Shown in pieces: positions 50,001 to 63,510 of a DNA stretch of 64,000 nucleotides (position 1 is its first letter; the number at the start of each line of letters is the position of its first letter). Origin of the DNA: Amia ocellicauda (lineage: Eukaryota; Chordata; Actinopteri; Amiiformes; Amiidae); contig NC_089856.1 of assembly GCF_036373705.1 (NCBI RefSeq), forward strand, positions 32,460,298-32,524,297, read 5' to 3'. The translations under genes were made by a program, and so were the position numbers. The notes under the pieces were generated by a model. It did no database searches. It was given only the letters and a program-made list of their open reading frames with translations, and was not told where the DNA came from.

Positions 50001-53000
50001 AGTCTGTACTATCATACTGGCGATCCAAAGGTCAGTACCTTACTCTCTCTTCACATGAACACACTGGAATTACTCTCCCTCAACATGTCATCGTGTGCAT
50101 ATTTGAAAAGCCTACAGTGTTTTTTAATGTATTATTCTGAAAAATATAATATATTGTAAAGTAAACAAAATACATGTAAATGTCGAACATAAGATTAAAC
50201 AAAAAGGTATAATCCTATTTTTTTTTGTTTATTTGCATGCCAAGAAGGGTATTAAGCGGTACAGTTCAGTAAGTTCAAACCAGCATCAAAAACGATGGAG
50301 GATAATTTTCTAATCCCCTGTTGTCTGAAATCAGTTCAGTCTCATTGCCAGTGCTCGGTTGTAATTAAAATTAAAATTATATAAATATTAATACCATATA
50401 CTTGTAGTGTCCTTTAAATTGCTCAGGTAGGAAAGGCAGAGGGAGACCTTTAAATTTAGAGGAGACAATCCAAGGAGAGAAGCTATGCTAAAAGTGCCAT
50501 GCCATCAAGGGAAAAGTGTTAGTGCTAAATTGTCGCAGAAGTAGGCCCAGGCAACCTTATGGCCCTTTTGCATATTACAGATTGCAGAGTGGACTGTGTA
50601 ACTTATGTCATCCTGAATTACTCTCTTGGGTGCTGCAGGGAATTCTGGGAAACTGGATTTCTATGATTGCAACAGCCTGTGAGAACAAAAATAAATACCT
50701 TGGCTTAAACCTATTAGATCACTGCTCTGCATCTGCTTGATTTCATGAGGGCACGTATCCTCCACCAACATCATCTAGCTCTTCTTGGAATGAGTAATAA
50801 AACTGAGCCTTGCTTTTGCAGGAGAAATAAATATATTGGAAAATGTATCATGTCTGACGGCTCAGAGGCTTTATCTGATGCCCTGTTGATTAAAGTAGTA
50901 ATGAGTAATGGTCCAAAACACATCTGAGCTAGCACAGCTACACTACCTGAACTATAATGTACTAATACAGATGCCATGAAATGCACTTTTTTTTTTTTTT
51001 TTACAGAATGTAGATTTATTTTAGGCATTTCATAGATGTTGATAGGTGATTGTATTTAGTTTAATTGATCAGAGGTCAGTTTAAGCCTCCTTTTACAAGC
51101 CTTATGAACCTCTCATTTTTTCCATAGGAGAGAGCAATTAAGTTTTATAATCTATTATCAAACATGAGATGTGCTGATACCCTCTTTCTGTGTGACACAT
51201 AGGTCACTGGTGATATGTAGAGCACACTAAGCTGTTAATTGGAAATGAAGCTTAAGTGGAAAATTTCAGAACAAAATCTGTTCTTGCATCCGTGGCTGGG
51301 AGGACGTGGGTATGCTTAACCTTTTTCCTGTAGCAGTTTTTTTTAATTTCCAAATCTGAAGCAAAACAAATGCCTTGTGTGGAGCTGTGTCATTGAACCA
51401 TGCAACCAAAGACAATTTAAATATTGTCATCACACTCGCAGTTTGGTATAAATAGTCTTTTTCATGCACTGTAGGCTAAGTTTATTTGCAGTGATTAATT
51501 TGAGACCCATCCCATTCTTCATTTATGTAAGCTTTTCCCCCCTTGTCCATATGCTTGCAAGTGCCTCTTTCAGATATGTACTTCACATTGAATTTCATTC
51601 TCTTTAGTGAAGTTGAATTTGTGCATTTTGCTGTTACCAATGATTAACTGTGCTTTGCTGTTTTTGATTCTCCTTCACTGCTTTGGCCTTTTATGGGAGG
51701 AGTGGATATCATATATCATTCATCTAATAAATAGCTTGCTGCTTGCTTTCATTTACCATGCATCATATTAAGCAATCTTGTTGTCTGAGTGGCCTCTGTT
51801 AATAAGAGATGTACTGGGGCATGCTCCCCCAACCACAACCCAGTGATGATGTAATTCCAGCACTATGCGTTCTCTGTAGATTCTCTGTGTGATCTAGAAT
51901 GTTGGTTGTGTTTACTAGTCTAGCATGATGTTGCATGGAACAATGGACAAGCTTTGTATAAGGTACCTTAATGAAAGCTGCCCAAATATAGGCCTGTGAC
52001 ATTTTCTTCTCTGTTTGGCAGCTTGACCTTTGTGTGCTCTTTTTCTTCCACCTGATCTTTTTTCCTGGGATGCTTGTTGCAGTCCACATTGTGTTCCTCA
52101 ATGTGCAGCAAAGACCCAGTTGCAAAGAGGCAGAATGGAAACGGCATTTGTAATTTGAAGAAGCAACAGTTCAAAGATCCAGTCACATTCTCTTTTAATA
52201 TAAATAAATGCAAGAAGTGAGACTAATGAACTGGATAAAGCTTCTGTCTACTATGGACAAATATGGTGGGGTTCAGCACAGTTCATTCACATTGTATGTG
52301 ATCAGAGATGCGTGTAGCAGCTTAGGGAACACTAGCCCAGGTCCAAGCTGTGTTGGAAGTCTCCAGGCTTCACCTGGATGCCACACAGAATACCAAAACA
52401 ATAGCCTTGGTGCCCGCAGAGCTTAAGAGAGAAGGTCAGATGGTTAATTTGCCTGTCAGCTGATCTCTACTGCACAGGTGTGCACTGGAACCAAATTGAG
52501 AAGATTTAACTGTCCTTGTGGTTTATTAGCGTCTGTATATTTCCTGGTAGGTAGCACACAAACAAATGGAATGAACCTTAACTTTAGAGAGTACTGTGAT
52601 CTGGTTTCTTGCAAAATGGGTTTATGAAACTTCAAAAATGACCTTGTTTCTTCTTTCTGTGTCATCAAACACGGCACCAAAACTGTTTTCTTACTGAAAT
52701 TGTTACTAAACCGTCCTGATTTTCTGCACATCAGTTCTTTCATTTCCTTACTGGTCATCCTTGAGGAGGGAAGAGGATGGGGAGGAGTTTGAGAAAACAA
52801 ATGTCTGTGTACTAGCAAAAATGCTGTCTGTCTTGTCCTTCATTTGTTTTTGTTTTTTTCACAGGGCAGCGATAGAAGAGGTAGAAGGAGATGTGTGTGA
52901 ACTGGAGTCCAAGCTGGATAAGGTGAGTCCCCCTGGAAAGAAAACTTGGAGCATTAGACACTAAAATGCACAAGACACATTTCATCAGTCTGAACAGGAA

Positions 53001-55610
53001 CCCTTCAGGATTTAACTCTGTACATTGGTGCTAGGGTTTGAAACTATCATTGCCTGATTAAGTCAGTTTAACATTATTTCCATCTGTGTTACACCTTTCA
53101 TAGTCTCTTTGAGTATACCCACATGTACACAGATGCACTGGTCTACACGTGACTTCATGGCCTTTGCAATCAGATACTATCACTTCCCTTTTAATGTGTA
53201 AGGAGTATATTCCAAGACTTTCAGGATGCAATGTAGCTGTTGGGGTGCCAGTCAATACTGATGCATGGATATTAAAAAATAAAAAAATGCTGTAAAATGT
53301 AAAACTATTAACCTCTTTAATGAACCAGGGTTTCCCGCAGCTATATTCAGTCCAGCAGGCTTGTCTGGCCAAAAATCAGTGCCGTTTGGCCAAACAAATG
53401 CGTGAACAGCAAAACAAAAAACTATTGAAATTCAAGGACTCATGATATGTCCACCAATCTTGTTTGCTACAGCTCCTCCACCCCCTCCCTTTAACAATCC
53501 GCTAGCACCCCATGCCCCCCCCATCCCCCGGTCTACAATTATTCAGCACTCACTCCCTGGTCAGGTGCCACACCACACGGTACAATGTTTTCATTCACTG
53601 CATGAGTTAATACCTACCACGAACAGAGCAAATAGTCAAATGGTAATCTGTGTACTGGCATAGCATTCTTCAATTACTGCTTTTATTAAGTACTTCTAAA
53701 TATTTATTTTCCCAGGGACACACCTTTTCATTTCTGAGTAGATGTATTGAAACGAGCAGCTGCACTATATTGTACTGTTGCTTCACTGAAGGTTGAAATG
53801 CCTTGCAGGCTTCCCTTACTTTATTAAATTGTATTAACTATAGGATAATTTTATAATCAAACTATAATTACTTTAGGATATGATTATTAGTGTGTAAATG
53901 TTTATATTCAGGTGCTTGAAAGATATATGGTACGAAAAATACACAAACAAAAGAAGGCAGTCCTCAAACAGGCCTTATAATTATCCCCCATAATCCATTG
54001 TTGTGCATGCAGCAGTTCTACATCAATTACTCAATGCTGTGCACACACTTCCTCTTAACACACAAGTTCCCTTTCTTCTATATATAAGATTTGGAGAGTC
54101 AGGCTTTTGTCCCATTTTATCTTGCATATTTCACTTCCTGGCCTCCTTTACCTCAGATGCAGTAAACCTATTTCACACTGCTTTAAATTGATTTAAAGTG
54201 AACCAGAAAGTGCTCCTGTCACAGGCTGCATAATAATGTGGTTCATACGGAAAGGGTCTTTAGATGGTCTGAGCAGTGGTGAAATCTGAAGAGACCAAAG
54301 TAAGCTGCTTATACTTGGGCGTGAAAGACACTTAAAGTCCCCCCATGCTTAAGTTACGTCAGTAGACTCAGTAGACCCCCCTTTACTTCCTGTCATGTTG
54401 ATAAATGTTATAGGACATTTATTGTTCATTTAAAATTAGCTTTTTACTTTTTATCCACTCTTGAATGTTTTGTTTTGTATTATTTTGGAAGCTGGTGAAG
54501 CTGTGCATTGGAATGATAGATGCTGGAAAAGTGTACAACACTGCCAACAAGCATTTTGTCAATGGGATCCGAGAACTAGCCCAGCAGTCTACCAAAGATG
54601 AGGTCGTTGAGGTAAGCAGGTGGGCGGGAAAACAAGGGCAAGCACAATAAGTTGGACATCTCCTTTTTCACGTACATGCAGTGGTTTTATTAATATCTAA
54701 AGCTATTCAACACCAGTTGACCATCATTATTATATTATGTTGTTCTGTCCTATGGGTTAAATTGACATTGATCTATGTTCCATTGGTACTCAAAGCAGAA
54801 AAAGCCATATTGATATCAACTGTTTGACAGAATGCGGTTCCAGGCTTTATCATATTAAACAAATCCTCATTCAATCAATAGTGAGTACATGCAAAAGCAG
54901 TTTGGAGATACTGTTGAGGATGTTTCTTGGTAACCAAATGAATATAACTGAATTTGATTTTGCCGGTAACCATGCTTTTATTATCTGACAAAATTTACTT
55001 CATTTCTACACAGTCCAGCCTGACGAAATTTGCTGAAAGCCTGCAGGAGATGATCAATTATCATACGGTAAGTTCGTGTGGTACTCCTAGGCCAAACGGA
55101 GCTCATCTCATGGGCCTTTATAACTGCACAGTATTTCTGTTCTGAGTTCAGCATTGATTTTGAATGTATGTAGACTGCAGAGAAGGGGAAGTAGAACGAC
55201 CGATTTGAACATGTCTCGTTCTCGCTCGTTGCTGGGTCTGTGTTCTTAAAGCCGTGAGGTTCCTGGAAGGTAGCAGCTGATTGACAGTTGTGGTAGTGAT
55301 GTCCTGGGCTGATTTCTGTGTACTTGGCTTGCTTTCTGTCAGATCCCAACACACGCCAGAGAATAAATCCTCTTACTAGAAATGCCATCAGTAGGCTCGT
55401 CATCATTAAGCTGATCTTGACTTGTTAGATGAGAAGCTGAGGGAAGCCATCTTTCACCAGATACACTAGGCCCTGTGAATCAGTCCAGAAAGGGCAACAA
55501 AAATGTTATCACACATACAAAAATAAACCAGGATTTAAATTAGTTTAATTATTGTGAGGGATTAGAGCGAATACTCGAGCATTCGACTATTTGTTAATGA
55601 TGGCAACTAT

Positions 55611-55681
<71 letters not shown>

Positions 55682-58600
55682 CCTGTACTGTTAATGGTCT
55701 CTCTATGTAGTGGTAATGTAGATTGACTGGAAGGTGGGATTTGTTCAAATGGACCTTGGCTAATGTTTGGCTTAACATAATTGATTTAACATAGACTGGT
55801 CTATATGTTGAGTGTGGTTTGAAAACGTGGGGAAAAGTAAATCACTTAGTTATGTGGATGTTTAAATTAGCTAGGTAGTTGAAAACATTTTGTATTTCGC
55901 TGTTATGACCGGAAAACCTGTTATGCCACAAGTACACTAATGTTAAGACATTTGTATCGCAGCTCATATTGCTAAACTATTAGGCTATTGAATGAAAATT
56001 AAATTCATAATTGAAAAAAGATTGAACAAAATCATTTTGGTCAGTCAGGTTGCTGCTATAATTTGCAAAATGTTCAGTTCTTATGCACATGTCATCTCTG
56101 CTGTAATTTTCCGGAGACGCTCATATAGTATAAGCAAGCTACTTAAATAATAAATCGCAACCTTTACAGTTAATTTGCAATTTTAATTAACAATATAACA
56201 AAATATAACACACGAGAGACTCACATGAGATGCACGAGTTGACAGGTATGCTTATGTTATGCCATTTCCATACGTGTCCTAATAGGAAGTTATTTTTTTC
56301 CATACTAATGTTTATTATTCTTTAACCAAGTTTGTTGTTGTGTTTGATCGATGTATTTGTATTGTGATGTGCATGACAAATACTAGTCATTGTTCCTTAC
56401 ATTCTAGGAACAGTTTTTGTTTTCGTTTTTTCGGGGTATTTTTGCATCATCAATCAAACGTGTTGAATGAAATCCTGGCATCAGTTGTCCTGTTGTAGAC
56501 CAATAACGAATACATTGAATCTGTAAAATGAATTCCATTTCTTCCATCTTTTTTACTTATTTGTTTTTGCACTGATTCATATGCTTTGAATGACAAGTTT
56601 CCTCAAGGCCTGGATGCATAATGCTGATAAAAGGCCTGATTAAAAATCTTGCTAATTAAACTCCCTAACTTACTAGAACATGTGGTTTGGGATTAATTGT
56701 ACATACAGCAGTTGAGAAGTTTCGCTATTTAAAGCTGTTCTGAAGTTGGGGAAGTAGAAAATAGAGATAGTGACTCACTGTTAACCACTTACATTGAATG
56801 TGGTTCCATCATGAGTCGTGCTAAAAGCCTTCATTGATTTTAGTGAGCACATGGTCTTTAGTCACAGGATACAATGCTGTGCTTTTAAGAGCAGATGGGT
56901 CTGTCTTCAGGCCTGGCTTCTTCTTTTTTTAATTAGGCTGGTTAAAGCTGAGTATTTGGAAATTATTAAATCTTCCACACTGAACCCAAGATCCCATCCT
57001 TTAGATCACACTGTTCCACTGTTTTCTAACTGTTTTGTTTTTCAGATCTTATTTGACCAAGCCCAAAGGTCTATTAAGTCACAGCTTCTAACTTTCGTCA
57101 AAGAGTAAGTTTATGTAAAGAAAGCTCTTTTAAACTTTGTTCTTAATAATTTTATTGATGTGTATATTTTTGTTTTGTGGTAAAATATATATTTTTTATG
57201 GCCAAACATTAAACATGGGCATAACAATAGTGATGAGTCTAGACCCATTTCATGATACTCCCACACAAATGCTAAAAACAACTCTTCGTATACTGGTGCA
57301 AAATGTAAGTGTGATTTTTTAAAAAGGCGTCTTAAACACCCCTGAATGAATCCATGCCCTACTGTATTAACACTGCCCACGACACTTTTTGCATAACTAA
57401 AATAAAAAACAATGATAAAGCAGACTTTATTGAAAAGCTACAATAAACTTAAAGTGGATCCATTACAGCTTCCCAACACTATTATAAGTTGTTTATTTTT
57501 TTGCACCTTTTCTGATAAATATTGCCTGTCACATAATGAAAAGGTATAATCACACTCAAAAAAGACAATAATTAGTAATCATAACTGATTCATATGTGTA
57601 ATTGCGATATATTACCAAATGACATGACTATGGCCGGATGCCTCATCTTCACCTCTGTGCTGTTTCACAGAGACCTCCGTAAATTCAAAGATGCCAAGAA
57701 ACAGTTTGACAAAGTGAGTGAAGAGAAGGAGGCGGCGCTGGTCAAGAACGCCCAGGCTGCACGCAACAAACAGCATGAAGTGGAGGAGGCTACCAACATC
57801 CTCACCGCAACCCGAAAGTGCTTCAGACACATTGCTCTCGACTATGTACTACAGGTGAGCCACAGTGTCTGCGCAGCTGTACTGCAGCAGGGATAGAGAA
57901 CGTCTTCCCCATGAAAACCAAACCAAATCTGTCAGTTTCATTGGGAATATTTTCTTCTGAAAGCTGACCCTAATGTCTGTTTAAGTCTTTGAAAATTCTC
58001 TTTTTCTGGGCTCTGGTGCAAGTTTGCTTTAACTACAAACTCCTGTTATACTGTGGGCTTAATTGTCCTCAGACAAAATAGTGAATTTTGTCTGTGTTCT
58101 GGTCTTGTCTGTGTAATATCTGTGTTTGCCTTTAACAAGTAACGTATTTAGTTTGACACAGCATGCATTGACACTCGTTCACTGAACCCTTGCCATGGAG
58201 TAATGATACACAGCTGCACAAATGCCTGCTCATCTCAGCTCAAACAAAAGTCAGTTCTGGTAGTTTCATAAATCCAATTAGGTTTTTTTTTTTTTTAAAA
58301 CCTCTTGTCATATCTTTTGACCTGGTTAAACATGTCTTGTTTCCTTATTTGCAAATTAGTGTATTTTCTTTGGGGGGGAGAGAGGGAATTGAAACATTGT
58401 TCTCTGGGAGGCAGTTTTTTAAAAGGGTAACCCCTACTATAAGAGGTTATTCATAAACCAGAGATACTTATATAATAAAACAAAACCGTAGGCATGTATT
58501 ATGAGTAACCTTTTGTTATTCTCCTTTGGGTATTGATTCTATGTCTAAAAGCCTGTCTTTGTAGGTTTTATGGAATTACAATAAAAAGACAGGGGTGATT

Positions 58601-61600
58601 GAGAGAGTCAGGTTTGACAAGGACACAGTTTTTGTATCACTGCTAACTCAGCTGACCTTTGAGAGAGGCAGAAGGCATTAGTTTAATGGGAAATGGCTTT
58701 GTCTACTCTTCCAGTATCCCATATTAACCTTTGACTCCATTTTACAGAAAGTAATATTGGTGGATGCAATAGAAATAAATGAGAAATATTATTTTCACTC
58801 ATTAAAGCTGTGAACGGCAGCAGTCATTTAAAAAATAAACAAAACTAAATAATCATACACATTTTTCAGCTTTTGTATTATGTTTTTTTTTCTCTGTGAG
58901 ATATAACTAATTACCCTTTTGTAAGTACAATTAAAATTAATTGTTGCTGACAGGACATAATTTGTGTGAAGTGGAAGTATTAGTGATATAGGCCTAAACT
59001 GCTTTGTCATTGTATGCATCACATCCAGCTACCAGGATTTACCCTCATTTTATGTATTTAATTTGAGAGAGAGAGAGAACCTAAAGTAGAGTAATTGATT
59101 AGTTAACACAAATTAGGTAAAATGTTACTTAAGACATCAGTGGTGAACAATTAGTTTAATGTATATATCATTAATTTAATCAGTGTTTAAATGGAGGCAA
59201 TGGAACGTTTTATTTTTATTTATTTATTTTCCTCCTCAGTTCCTGAATGATGCATTAATACATTATCACTCTGATTCAGAAAGGCAATACATAGTTTAGT
59301 TGCTTCTTAAGTAACAAATCACAAGCCCATTTGTGTCTAGCACCATTTAATTGAATCTTTCCAATGCTCTAGCCTCATTACACCGCCGGCTCTTAACTTC
59401 ATGACTAATTATCTGCATTAAAATCCTGTGAGAATATGGAGAGCTATTTGTAGAGTAGAGCACTCTCATAGCCAACCCCGTGCCATGTCAGTTGTCATTT
59501 CAAATGCATTTTGGGGGAGAGGCTTCAAATACTAGCTTGGGTATGTTTTGGGAATAATCCAAACTAATACAATTTGAATTTTGAAAACTGGCAGAATTAA
59601 TCAAATGAAATATAGCACCAGGACAGAGAAGTTATTTTGTTTTAATGGTGTTATAGATTGCAGTTAAGGAAGGTGAGAGCACATATAACAACAAATACCC
59701 ATTTTATAAAGAAATATTTCCCCAAAATATTAAAAGTCATGCATGACATTTTGATAGGCACAGGGGGAATTCAACAACAGTGTCTCTGTGGTGATAGTCT
59801 GGCTTGGGGAATGACAGTGTCTGTCACTAGCTAGCCATTAGTGGGATGGGCAGAGCTGAGTCAGTAGTGCCATTTGCTCATTAGCCTTGCTATATCGGAT
59901 GCTGAATCACAATATGAAATTAAGTGATATTCCTCTCAGGTCTGAGAAAGCATGTGGATTTCCTAGCACCTGGTAGGGGTGGTGAATGGCTCTAAACTGC
60001 AGTTACCCTGCTAAAAATATTTGTGGATCCATAATTAATTGTGTGTGTACTTTTATTAATGCATACACTTTATTAAAACTGATCCATACTGTAGTGTTTC
60101 TGAATGAATCCACAGAGTAGAAGGTGACCCTCTGGCCTGCTCTCTGCTTTCCCAGTAGAGAGGATATCTTGCATCGTGTTGAGGGCTGGGGAGGAATGTG
60201 CTTGTGACCTTCCCCACAGGTGGGATAGGATTTCACACATGCTGGTTGTTTTATGGGCTGTCAGTACTTGGATCCGTTTATTTATTACTATAGGATATCA
60301 CGCACGCAAACATGCATTTCCACAAGGACAAGGACAAGATGATAAATCCTGTTCTTTCCTAGCCATTGTTTTATGTATCTAAAGAAAATATACACAATAT
60401 TACACACAGTGGTATCACAAGGATAGGTATACATTGCAGAGATTCTATCAGAATAGAAGATTTGCTTATAAAATCAGGTTTATGGAAATGGAAAGTAAAC
60501 AAAAATGTGGTCTGAACTCTTGTTTTTGTAACCTACTTACATATTCTCCTTTGGTATATGATGTTTGTACTCCTCCACCTTTGGGATGAACAATATAAAT
60601 GCAAAATGTTGTATTTATTTATTTTTCTTCTGTGTTCTGGAACCTATGACAAGAAGGGATTGTGCACTGTTGATAAGTAAAGAACGTTAAGCTAGATGGA
60701 GAAGAATATTTTTTTTCCCTTCGATCATAGCAGACAGTGGGCAAGGACATCTATACACGCATGACCTGGCTGGCTGTCAGTGACTGTGTATGAGGCATAG
60801 GGAAAGCTGATAAGTACAGTAGGTATCCAGGCTGAAGACATGCACTGCTGTTGGTTATTTCCACTGCAGTCTTGAATACATTACTGTATGTGTGTGCTGC
60901 GGTTCTTTATCCTACTTATCTCGGTCACAGCTGTTGAAAATGAAGAATTTGTTATTTTCGCCATCTAGAGGTGGCAAAGAGTATGGCTGAAGTTGCTGTT
61001 CTGTGGTCTGAGCATGCTTGTGAATTCAGAAATTGCTTATTTATATTGTATTAACTGATAATAGGACAAATATATTAAAACAAAAAACAATGCTTTTTCT
61101 TTTTCTGTCATGATATTAAATTTTGTATTTTTAGTTGTTTAAAAATGTTTTAAGGTAAAATATATATATTTTTATATTTACAATTTTAAAGTAGCTCACT
61201 TTAACCAGAAGTCATAAAAATGAAGGAATATGAAAAGTTGTTCTCATTTTGACCATTTGGCTACTAATATCTCCTAGTTCCTTTCTCACTTACACTACAT
61301 ATGACATTCATATCATTTTTTTGTAGTTTGTGCTCAGTGTTCCAGCAAGCATTCTGAAAAAAAAAAAAATTGATCGTATTTAATGAGTAGAAAACCGAAA
61401 AGTTGCATGTGACCGGGGTGCACTGGAGTGAATTAAAATTCTTCACCCACTGCCTGCTAGTGTTGTCACGATACCAGAATTTTGAGTTTAATACCGGGTT
61501 TAGTATCACAATACTCGATACCGAAACGATACCACAACAAAGTAAATACACCTATTAGCCAAAGTCATAGAATAACCACTGGGCTTTATTTTTCAAACAC

Positions 61601-62196
61601 TGAACAATATACTGACAAATGGGTAGAAAACACAAAATAAATAACTACAACACTGAATTAAATAACAGAATATGATAGTTCTCTCACAACGTAATTTTTT
61701 ACAGAACAGCAGCATGATTTTTTCAAGGAATTACAGATTATAATAATTGAATTTGAAATGCACCCTTTAACATGTTTGCATATGAGAGAAATGTTTTGAG
61801 CGAGACAAAAAAAAAAAAAGATTCCAATTCCAGGAATTCCACACTGAAGCATTACTGAAAACTGTCACTCCCTAACCCAATCCAAATGACATTTAATAAA
61901 TACTTTTTAGTGGACAGATTATTTAGTTTTAGTTTAATTTTGTTGGGGTAAACGAAGACCTAATTTCAGAAGCTCAGCCTTTTTTTGTTTGTGTGTTTGG
62001 TTAGTTTTTGTTTTGCTTTGCAGTTTGTGCAAGTGCTGAATTACAAACCGCCCCTATGAAGGAATCAGTCTATCTTTCCCTCTTTTCTACCAGTATGTTT
62101 ATTGCTATTTCTGGAAAAGCTTATTCTGTAGAGCTGTCTTTCAAGTAAATGAATTGTAACCAATACATGTTTATTTTGTCTATATTGTTTACAGTA

Positions 62197-62264
<68 letters not shown>

Positions 62265-63510
62265 TAGGCACGGTTATTATATTAGTTGTACTTTGTTCTG
62301 CGGGTGTGTTTATTGCTATGTAGGTCTGAAAAAAAAAAAAGCTTATTCTAGTGATACATCTTTCTAGTAATATTATTGTCATCAATATTTTGTGTGTGTT
62401 TTTTTGCAGTGATTATTTAAATACATATAAGGAAAGTTATTATATTTTAATCTACACTTATGATTGTAGAAATGTAATACACTAAATGTCTGCAATACTA
62501 CAAAACGTGCCTGAAAAAAATCACACTTGATTGAGGGGAAATGTACTTGACTGACTCGATTCTCTCAAACATGATGACGTGAGATACATTTGAAAGAACT
62601 ACCGAACCTAACAAATATTCTTGTATCAAACTGTCTTTTGTATCGAATTTTCACTATACCGTTCAACAACACTACTGCTCACAACAAGTCAGTGTGTTGC
62701 TTTGCAGTAGTCTGGTTTAAGTGTTTTCCTGCTGACAGGCCCTCTCTGACTCAGCTGATTATATTTTTCTGCAGAATATGGAGTAAAGTTGAATATCCTA
62801 ATAAATTCAGATATGGACCTCATCTTGAATTGTAACGAAAAACAGAACAAACATCATAAAGGTGAAGAAAAATATTAGCTGTCAAAAGAAAGTGATTAAA
62901 TAGACTTCCATTAGGAATTGTATTTTTTGCTGTAATTGTAATATCATTTGTGAAATATGTATATTTTCTGACAACTGTAAGTCACCCTGGGAAAGGGCAA
63001 CTCTTAATAAATTAACCCTACTGGAAGGTTCCCACTGAGAAAATAACTTTTTGCATTGCTTTCCCTAGATTAATGTCCTGCAATCCAAGAGAAGATCGGA
63101 AATCCTCAGATCGGTGAGATTTTTATTTTATTATTATTTTTTTAATTCCAAACCTTAATACAAGGAATGTCTCCAAAACTAAAAGAAAACAGAACTGAAT
63201 ATAAGAGGACAAATGCAACAACAACTGGTGCAAAAGAGTACTTTTGGGCTGAAGACAAATTTGACTTCTAGTGTGAAGTTTTGATAGTGACCTGTGTTGA
63301 TCTCTGAGATTACCGAGTTGCATTCAAAGCAGCAGGTGTGTTGTATAGATCTTTCCTATTGGTTATAAAATTGTAGCTAATCCTTTTTTCTTTTTGTCTT
63401 TTTGAATCTTGCAGATGCTATCATTCATGTACGCACACCTGACCTTCTTCCATCAAGGCTATGACCTGTTCAGTGAGCTGCAGCCACTAATGAAACAGCT
63501 GGGGGGACAG
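31853..63510 (+). CDS. acap2: ArfGAP with coiled-coil, ankyrin repeat and PH domains 2 (3' part outside window)
   Basis: GTPase-activating protein for Arf6 acting at endosomal and plasma membranes. Exons: 31853-31905, 52865-52922, 54492-54611, 55014-55067, 57046-57104, 57671-57854, 63069-63113, 63415-63510; all GT-AG and in frame, giving residues 1-223. The start MKMTVDFEECLKDSPRFR is the family N-terminus. These exons encode most of the BAR domain: IEEVEGDVCELESKLDK, LVKLCIGMID, SLTKFAESLQEMI, the charged helix DLRKFKDAKKQFDKVSEEKE and RKCFRHIALDYVLQINVLQS, then FMYAHLTFFHQGYDLFSEL. The PH, ArfGAP zinc finger and ankyrin parts must lie beyond the right edge. Intron 1 is 21 kb. ppp1r2 lies directly upstream on the same strand. 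Confidence 0.97.
31976..32036. repeat. (AT)n followed by a 16-base G run
   Basis: AT dinucleotides at 31976-32011 and sixteen G at 32021-32036, about 70 bp inside acap2 intron 1. Confidence 0.95.
41696..41984. mobile_element. MITE with about 29-bp terminal inverted repeats and TGA duplication
   Basis: The left end AGTAGGGGAAGTCACCCAAT and the reverse-complemented right end AGTAGGGGGAGTGAACCAAT match with few differences and continue to ACCCA/GCCCA. TGA flanks both sides (41693-41695 and 41985-41987). GTGGGCTTATA repeats inside. A 3-bp duplication is consistent with PIF/Harbinger but does not prove it. No coding sequence. Confidence 0.8.
55614..55677. repeat. (AT)n microsatellite
   Basis: About 64 bp of AT dinucleotides in intron 4 of acap2. 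Confidence 0.97.
61458..62674. mobile_element. Probable non-autonomous hAT-like element
   Basis: The ends begin TAGTGTTGT on both strands. The left continues CACGATACCAGAATTTTG and the right (reverse complement) TGAACGGTATAGTGAAAATT, both followed by GATAC-type motifs, as in hAT-like repeats common in fish. The candidate 8-bp duplications CTGCCTGC and CTGCTCAC agree at 5 positions only. It contains an (AT)n tract and an internal duplication of about 65 bp, but no transposase. Confidence 0.5.
62200..62260. repeat. (AT)n microsatellite
   Basis: About 61 bp of TA dinucleotides inside the hAT-like element, lying between the two halves of the internal duplication. Confidence 0.97.
62965..63005 (+). 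mobile_element. SINE/L2 3'-tail fragment
   Basis: ACTGTAAGTCACCCTGGGAA followed by AGGGCAACTCTTAATAAATT resembles the conserved tail of the SINEs elsewhere in this window; only the tail is left. Confidence 0.5.

Larger units (their letters stand above)
31906..52864 (+). other. Intron 1 of acap2
   Basis: About 21 kb, AT-rich, with an (AT)n plus poly-G tract at its start, a 289-bp MITE at 41696-41984 and A-runs near 35313-35340 and 37543-37564. I checked the open frames on both strands: none resembles a known protein, none has a convincing splice partner. Enhancers are possible in a first intron of this size but cannot be called from one sequence. Confidence 0.6.
57855..63068 (+). other. Intron 6 of acap2
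   Basis: 5.2 kb, AT-rich. It includes a short GA repeat near 59065, a probable hAT-type non-autonomous element (61458-62674) and a SINE/L2-tail fragment (about 62965-63005). No coding sequence is apparent. Confidence 0.65.

Noticed and set aside
51799..52125. 108-residue minus-strand frame in acap2 intron 1
   Set aside because: No similarity I recognise; random-looking sequence in a large intron.
54981..55406. 141-residue minus-strand frame, the longest on that strand in the acap2 region
   Set aside because: It overlaps acap2 exon 4 on the opposite strand and shows no domain; a shadow frame.
40990..59000. Recurring TAGGCCTA-like octamers (about 40993, 44567, 44675, 58989)
   Set aside because: Short, scattered, without fixed spacing or shared flanks; seems a general compositional habit of fish genomes.
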